A stretch of DNA of 48,394 nucleotides from the NCBI GenBank assembly GCA_029838215.1, contig JALGVI010000010.1:1-48394 (forward strand), read 5' to 3'. Below, in pieces: positions 44,403 through 48,394 of the stretch (positions within the stretch are counted from its first letter, which is position 1; each line of letters starts with the position of its first letter). Source of the DNA: Candidatus Helarchaeota archaeon. Lineage in GTDB: Archaea > Asgardarchaeota > Lokiarchaeia > Helarchaeales > RDOG01. The translations under genes and the position numbers were made by a program. The notes under the pieces were generated by a model that was not told the origin of the DNA, did no database searches, and saw only the letters and a program-made list of their open reading frames with translations.

Positions 44403-45674
44403 TCACGATTTTTTCAAATTCAAAACACAAATTCCAAACGAGACATTTTTTCCAGCAGTACGATACCCCAGTTCTTCACAAAGACCTTCATAATAAGTAG
44501 CAATCCCCAACATTAAACTTTCAGGTAGTGTTCTTCCATAGAGCTTTAAAGTTAAATCATAGTCTTTATTGGAAATTTTCTCTAAATCAACTTTCATCTC
44601 AATTCTTGAGTGAGGGTGAAATGTAATTCGAGCCAGTGTGAGAAGACGCGAAAAATCCATTTCTTTAAAACGAATTTTCAAGAATTGGCCCGTCCACGTT
44701 CCCGTTTCGTGCCATTTATTTTCCCAAGCGGGATCCTTGCTAGCGAATTCTGCCAGAAAGAAAGCTATGGATGCAGGAACAAAAATCATGTCGATTTCGT
44801 TTAGAATTCGGAAACCCTCATGTTCTTCAAGTATTGTTCTCAAAGGAATGCCGTAGCTCTCTGCGAGAATTGTACTTTGCAAGACATTTTCATTAAAATA
44901 TTTGAAGAGCGTCACGTGTCTTTTTTTTGCGATATCATTCAATTTTTCAGCCAGATCTTTTGAAACTGCAAATATCTTTCGCTCGCCAGAACTCTCCGTT
45001 GCATATTCTTTTATCATTTTTGACATGTTACTTTCTTGCAGATTAGCTTTTTTTTGCGTGTTTAAGGAACGTGATACGGTAATCGTGATTATATTCTCTG
45101 AAATGGATTTTTCTTCTTCGGCAAATTCATAAGTCTCAAAAAATCCTTGAAAAAAATAGTAGTAGCATAGAAGAAAGTCGCTTTGCATCTCGGGATTTTT
45201 GGAATGCAATTGTGCTTGATATGTTATTTCACCGTCATTCTTCAGTGCTTCATTCTTGCGGATTCTGCTCATCTTTAATGTAATAATTTTTGAGTTAGCG
45301 ATGTTGAAAAAAGTGGTTTCAAATTTTTCCATCTCTTCAATGCTGTGATATTTAATTTTCGTGAATTCTGCATACCATATTCCGAAATTTCGCCATTCTA
45401 TGAAGACTCTTTCTCGATCGTTTTGTAGGTTTACACGAAGCCCATAAATAAAAATTGAGAGGGGTACCAAAATGAAGTTACTTTTAAAAGCGTGAAGATA
45501 ATATTGATAGATGTTTACTTGATCATATAGTGGCGCGTTTAGATTTTCGGCTTTTATGGCATACTTTATTAATGAATTAATATAAGAATAGAGGGTTTTT
45601 CCTTTTTTCCTTGCAATTTCCATTATTCTTTCTGCGAGTTCTTTGTCAACAGCAACAGTTTTCCTTTCAGAAAT
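44403..45674 (-). CDS. Double ribbon-helix-helix-like protein, paralog 2, apparent ATT start
   Basis: From ATT at 45672-45674 the protein has 423 aa. The only ATG nearby (45623) would remove 17 residues including the whole RHH strand ERKTVAVDKELAE. The ATT is preceded by a strong Shine-Dalgarno sequence at a proper distance of 8 bases, and an in-frame TAG lies three codons upstream. RHH unit 1 is at 3-45 (ERKTVAV, helix KELAERIMEIARKKGKT, helix LYSYINSLIKYAIKAENL) and unit 2 from residue 231 (ERKIFAVSKDLAEKLNDIAKK...LFKYFNENVLQSTILA). The companion domains contain FGIWYAEFTKIK and TGTWTGQFLKIR at matching places. The protein has the same layout as its neighbours at 43003 and 46837. Confidence 0.8.
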   Translation of the reverse strand: MSERKTVAVDKELAERIMEIARKKGKTLYSYINSLIKYAIKAENLNAPLYDQVNIYQYYLHAFKSNFILVPLSIFIYGLRVNLQNDRERVFIEWRNFGIWYAEFTKIKYHSIEEMEKFETTFFNIANSKIITLKMSRIRKNEALKNDGEITYQAQLHSKNPEMQSDFLLCYYYFFQGFFETYEFAEEEKSISENIITITVSRSLNTQKKANLQESNMSKMIKEYATESSGERKIFAVSKDLAEKLNDIAKKRHVTLFKYFNENVLQSTILAESYGIPLRTILEEHEGFRILNEIDMIFVPASIAFFLAEFASKDPAWENKWHETGTWTGQFLKIRFKEMDFSRLLTLARITFHPHSRIEMKVDLEKISNKDYDLTLKLYGRTLPESLMLGIATYYEGLCEELGYRTAGKNVSFGICVLNLKKS

Positions 45675-45682
45675 CCACCTCT

Positions 45683-45690
45683 ACCTCCTT
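45683..45690 (-). promoter_or_regulatory. Shine-Dalgarno site in front of an ATT start codon
   Basis: AAGGAGGT on the minus strand, 8 bases before ATT 45672-45674 and 59 bases before the first ATG. Its placement supports initiation at ATT and not at the ATG. Confidence 0.6.
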
Positions 45691-45831
45691 ATCGGCATGA
45701 ATTTTACTCGAAATCATGGAGTTTTTTACCAATTCGTGAAATTAATACTATTTAAACATTGAAATTCCTCAAGAATACCTCTTTTTTGATTTAGGACTTC
45801 TTTAAATATAAATTTTTAAGTAACCAAAAAA

Positions 45832-46782
45832 TCATTCGATAAACTGCTTTGCCAAATTTTTTAGTATTTCTTGACCGTGTACTTCCTTGCTAAGGGCAGG
45901 GACTTCTATTGGGGTAAACTGGGAGAACTTTTCCTTGATTATCTGAAGATTTTTACTTTGTTCTTGAAATTTTATCTTGCAAAACTCGCAATCTGATGGA
46001 GGTGGTAAGATTCTATTTATGATTAGTCCTCCGATGGTGATGTCCATTTTTTGTAATTGGCTAATCATTCGGTCCGTTTCGAGGATGCTCAGGAGTTCGG
46101 GAATGCAAACAACAAAGAATCGTGTCGTGGATTGATCTTGTAAGAGAGTTTTCGTACGTATGGCCCAGTCTTCGATGAGAGCAAGAAATTCATTTATATC
46201 GGGATTTTCATTTTCCTGACTTCGTCGAAAAACTTTCGTAAAGCTGCCAAAAATGTTTCCAATTTTATTTTTCAACCGAATCAAACGAATGCTGGTTCGT
46301 TTCATGTATTCAGGTAGGTCCAAGAGATTCAACGTGTGACCGGTTGGAGCCGTGTCAATGATGACCAGGGCATATTGCTTTCCCTGTTTGCCACCAACCA
46401 GAGTTCGATTGATATCTAAAATGCTGAATCCTTCATTCATTCCCGGAAAAAGTTCGGCAGAATCTCCAAGAATGAGTTTATATTCAGGGAATTTATCGAG
46501 GTACGCCTGATAATCCTTTGCAACATCTTTTGTATTTATTTCAATGGCATCTAAATGATCATTGATGTATTTCGGCTCACCCCCAGTTAGGTTCTTGGCG
46601 AAAATATCGCTTAATGAATGTGCTGGATCGGATGACATTATTAGCGTCGGAATGGAGTGCGTGGAAGCCCATAAAGCGGTGGCAGAAGCCAGGCTGGTTT
46701 TTCCTACACCGCCTTTTCCTCCAAATAGAAGTAAATGTTTTTTTTCGAGAGAGCTTTCAAGAATAAGATCGGCTAAGGACAT
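45832..46782 (-). CDS. ArsA/Get3 (TRC40) family ATPase
   Basis: A single-domain ATPase of 316 aa. It has the deviant Walker A motif GGKGGVGKTS at about 21-30, switch I SSDPAHS, the signature DTAPTGHTLNLLDLP and a CxxC motif (CEFC) in the region where Get3 coordinates the dimer zinc. One half-size copy with CxxC fits Get3, which carries tail-anchored membrane proteins, better than the two-domain arsenite pump ATPase. It lies between two RHH-like genes (54 bases from the 46837 gene), so may share their transcript. No arsenic transporter is nearby. The assignment to ATPase family is firm; the client is inferred. Confidence 0.93.
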   Translation of the reverse strand: MSLADLILESSLEKKHLLLFGGKGGVGKTSLASATALWASTHSIPTLIMSSDPAHSLSDIFAKNLTGGEPKYINDHLDAIEINTKDVAKDYQAYLDKFPEYKLILGDSAELFPGMNEGFSILDINRTLVGGKQGKQYALVIIDTAPTGHTLNLLDLPEYMKRTSIRLIRLKNKIGNIFGSFTKVFRRSQENENPDINEFLALIEDWAIRTKTLLQDQSTTRFFVVCIPELLSILETDRMISQLQKMDITIGGLIINRILPPPSDCEFCKIKFQEQSKNLQIIKEKFSQFTPIEVPALSKEVHGQEILKNLAKQFIE

Positions 46783-46836
46783 GCTAAAAACCTGTTAAAC
46801 TTGTCACTAATTTAGACGAATAGAACTCAGTTTTAT

Positions 46837-48123
46837 TTAGTTTTGGTCATGCTTTTCTTGTAGATGCAAGACGCAAATTCCATAGCTGTTCTTTTTACTT
46901 AGAGTTTTATAGCCGATTACTTCAAAGATTCCTTCAAAAAATGCGCCAAAACCTGCTGTTAAATCTTCGGACAACGTGGTCCCATAAATCCGCAGCTCAT
47001 AGTTGTGCATTTCGGAAGGAGTAGACACGATTTCAAGATTCATTTCGTTACTTGACCCTCGATAGAAAATCATTTGAAATATATTGACTAATTGAGAGAG
47101 ATCGGGATTTTTCAATCTTGCGACCAGTAGTTTTCCTGATGAAATACCCCTTTTTTTCCAAGTATTTTCCCAAGTTGGTTTTTTTGCGGCGAGTTTCGTT
47201 ATTGAGAAAAATATTGGAGCAGGAACGAAAGCAAAACCCATTCCCCTTAGAGTTTGAAATCCTTGATACTCTTTAAGAATCGTTCCTAATGGAACGTCAT
47301 ATTGTTCTGCTAGAAGAGCACTCTGCAATATATTTTCATTAAAAAAACGAAATAGAGTCATTCTTTGTTCTTTGATAAGTGGTAAAATTTTTTCTTCCAA
47401 ATCTTTTGAAACGGCAAGTATTTTTCGTTCGTATGGGTCTTTTTTCGTCCGGGATCTTTTCTTTTTTTGTAAATATTCTTGTTGTATTTCCTGATAATCG
47501 TTCATGTCAATGTGCCGGGATATTTCAAACGTTATTACAGAATTCTTGATCTCTTTCCTATCTTCTTTAAATCCATGCATTTCAAAAAATCCTCGGAAGA
47601 AATGATAATAACAAATGAGAATATCTTTTGAAATTAAATTAGAATGAGGGTAAATTATAATGGAAAGCGAGGATTTTAGAGAATTTTTCTGCTTTTTATT
47701 ATTTAAGATAGTGGCTCGCACGCTGATATTGAGAACTTTAGAAAAAATCACGTCAAAAAAGAAGCCGACAAAGTTTTCCATCTTCAGGATGTTTTTGTAT
47801 TTCATTTTTGTTAAATTTGCATACCATTTACCGAAGGAATGGAATTCTTGAAGAATACCGTCGTGATCAGCAGCTAAATTAATTTTTAAAGCGTGAATGA
47901 ATATTTCAAAGGGAATTAATATGAAGTTGTTTTGAAACGCATACATGTAATATTGATATTCATTAACTATATCCCGTAGATTCACACCCAGTTCTCTCGC
48001 CTTAACAGCATATTCCATCACGTTATTTACATATGAATAAATTGTCCGTCCTTTCTTTTTTAATATCATGATGAGCTGATCGGCAAGATCCTTGTTCACA
48101 GCAACAGTTTTTCTCTCGGGAAT
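46837..48123 (-). CDS. Double ribbon-helix-helix-like protein, paralog 1, apparent ATT start
   Basis: From ATT at 48121-48123 the protein has 428 aa. A GTG eight codons later (48099) is the first conventional start, but it would cut off the conserved ERKTVA strand. RHH unit 1 at 3-45 (ERKTVAV, helix KDLADQLIMILKKKGRT, helix IYSYVNNVMEYAVKAREL); unit 2 begins at residue 232 (ERKILAVSKDLEEKI...TLFRFFNENILQSALLA). The companion domains (FGKWYANLTKMK..., GFFEMHGFKEDRKEI / GIFEVIGYKTLSKKN) follow each RHH. A TAA stop is adjacent to the ATT, with GAGGT only two bases from it. It is probably the first gene of a minus-strand cluster with Get3/ArsA and the two other paralogs. It may be a self-paired RHH regulator; target unknown. 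Confidence 0.78.
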   Translation of the reverse strand: MPERKTVAVNKDLADQLIMILKKKGRTIYSYVNNVMEYAVKARELGVNLRDIVNEYQYYMYAFQNNFILIPFEIFIHALKINLAADHDGILQEFHSFGKWYANLTKMKYKNILKMENFVGFFFDVIFSKVLNISVRATILNNKKQKNSLKSSLSIIIYPHSNLISKDILICYYHFFRGFFEMHGFKEDRKEIKNSVITFEISRHIDMNDYQEIQQEYLQKKKRSRTKKDPYERKILAVSKDLEEKILPLIKEQRMTLFRFFNENILQSALLAEQYDVPLGTILKEYQGFQTLRGMGFAFVPAPIFFSITKLAAKKPTWENTWKKRGISSGKLLVARLKNPDLSQLVNIFQMIFYRGSSNEMNLEIVSTPSEMHNYELRIYGTTLSEDLTAGFGAFFEGIFEVIGYKTLSKKNSYGICVLHLQEKHDQN

Positions 48124-48351
48124 TTACCTCAACCACCAAAAATACCGCACCGGTTATTTGAATTATGGAATTTTTTCATCCTCTCATTCCGATTTTTCTT
48201 TTTATTGAAACTCAATTAGTTTGCCAAAAGTCAATTCGCATCTAACGTTTTCTGTCATTTTTATTATTAGTATTTTCATTGAGAATTTTTCAATTCCTTT
48301 GATTTTAGGAACTAGCCAACACCACCTTTAAACTTTTCGACATAAATTGAT

Positions 48352-48394
48352 CTGCTAGAGAGGGAAGCAGGCTCCCGCCCAAGGGCAGCCGGTG
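48352..48394 (+). ncRNA. Possible start of a structured, GC-rich RNA, cut by window edge
   Basis: The last 43 bases are far more GC-rich than the surroundings and fold: CTGCT (48352-48356) with AGCAG (48366-48370), and GGCT (48370-48373) with AGCC (48387-48390) enclosing GCCC/GGGC. TTTAAA lies about 20 bases upstream as possible TATA. The segment GAGGGAAGC loosely resembles RNase P CR-I, but the usual P1-P3 helices are not seen upstream. Identity unknown. Confidence 0.25.

Noticed and set aside
45832..46782. Arsenic resistance operon
   Set aside because: Only a single-domain ArsA/Get3 ATPase is present, with the CxxC typical of Get3; no arsB, arsD, arsR or arsC is nearby.
48352..48394. RNase P RNA gene start
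   Set aside because: A CR-I-like GAGGGAAGC is present, but the upstream 100 bases are AT-rich and do not form the P1-P3 helices that should precede it.

Overview
The window reads as AT-rich archaeal DNA, most likely from an Asgard archaeon of Lokiarchaeia type. The main grounds are eukaryote-like Ras/Arf small GTPases beside longin/roadblock-like proteins, an archaeal tetraether-synthase-type radical SAM enzyme, Get3/ArsA, several zinc-ribbon proteins, oligo-T terminators and TATA-like promoters. This assignment is inferred from gene content; no rRNA or tRNA gene was found.

Left part (1-9.4 kb): a truncated longin-GTPase fusion, a very large secreted and membrane-anchored subtilase with two cytoplasmic zinc ribbons, a probable lipocalin-like protein, an acyl-CoA dehydrogenase, a SAP-like/longin protein and a GNAT protein.

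Metabolic part (9.4-24.6 kb): a NodB-type deacetylase with an odd motif order, two tandem CrtI-like FAD oxidoreductases, two 2-hydroxyacyl-CoA dehydratase/benzoyl-CoA reductase-type subunits, and a Tes/MJ0619-family radical SAM protein. These may act together on isoprenoid lipid tails or acyl-CoAs. Next is a tight minus-strand operon hdrA(double)-mvhD fusion, hdrC, hdrB, metV, metF. It matches the logic of the acetogen MetVF-HdrABC-MvhD methylene-tetrahydrofolate reductase complex.

Middle part (25-34.3 kb): another longin-like protein, unknown proteins including a divergent paralog pair, a nucleotidyltransferase, a DEDDh exonuclease, a membrane-anchored metallophosphatase with a membrane-protein partner, and a row of zinc-ribbon protein, small GTPase and longin-like protein.

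Right part (34.5-48.4 kb): a second small GTPase overlaps a DNA adenine methyltransferase gene, followed by a 90-residue protein and a 1279-residue coiled-coil protein. This looks like an undescribed GTPase-linked methyltransferase system. After a gene-free, structure-rich 1.25 kb stretch come three paralogous proteins of about 420 residues, each with two ribbon-helix-helix-like units, interleaved with a Get3/ArsA ATPase. In all three the conserved N-terminus can only be read from ATT or ATA, so standard gene calls truncate them. This is the most unusual feature of the window.
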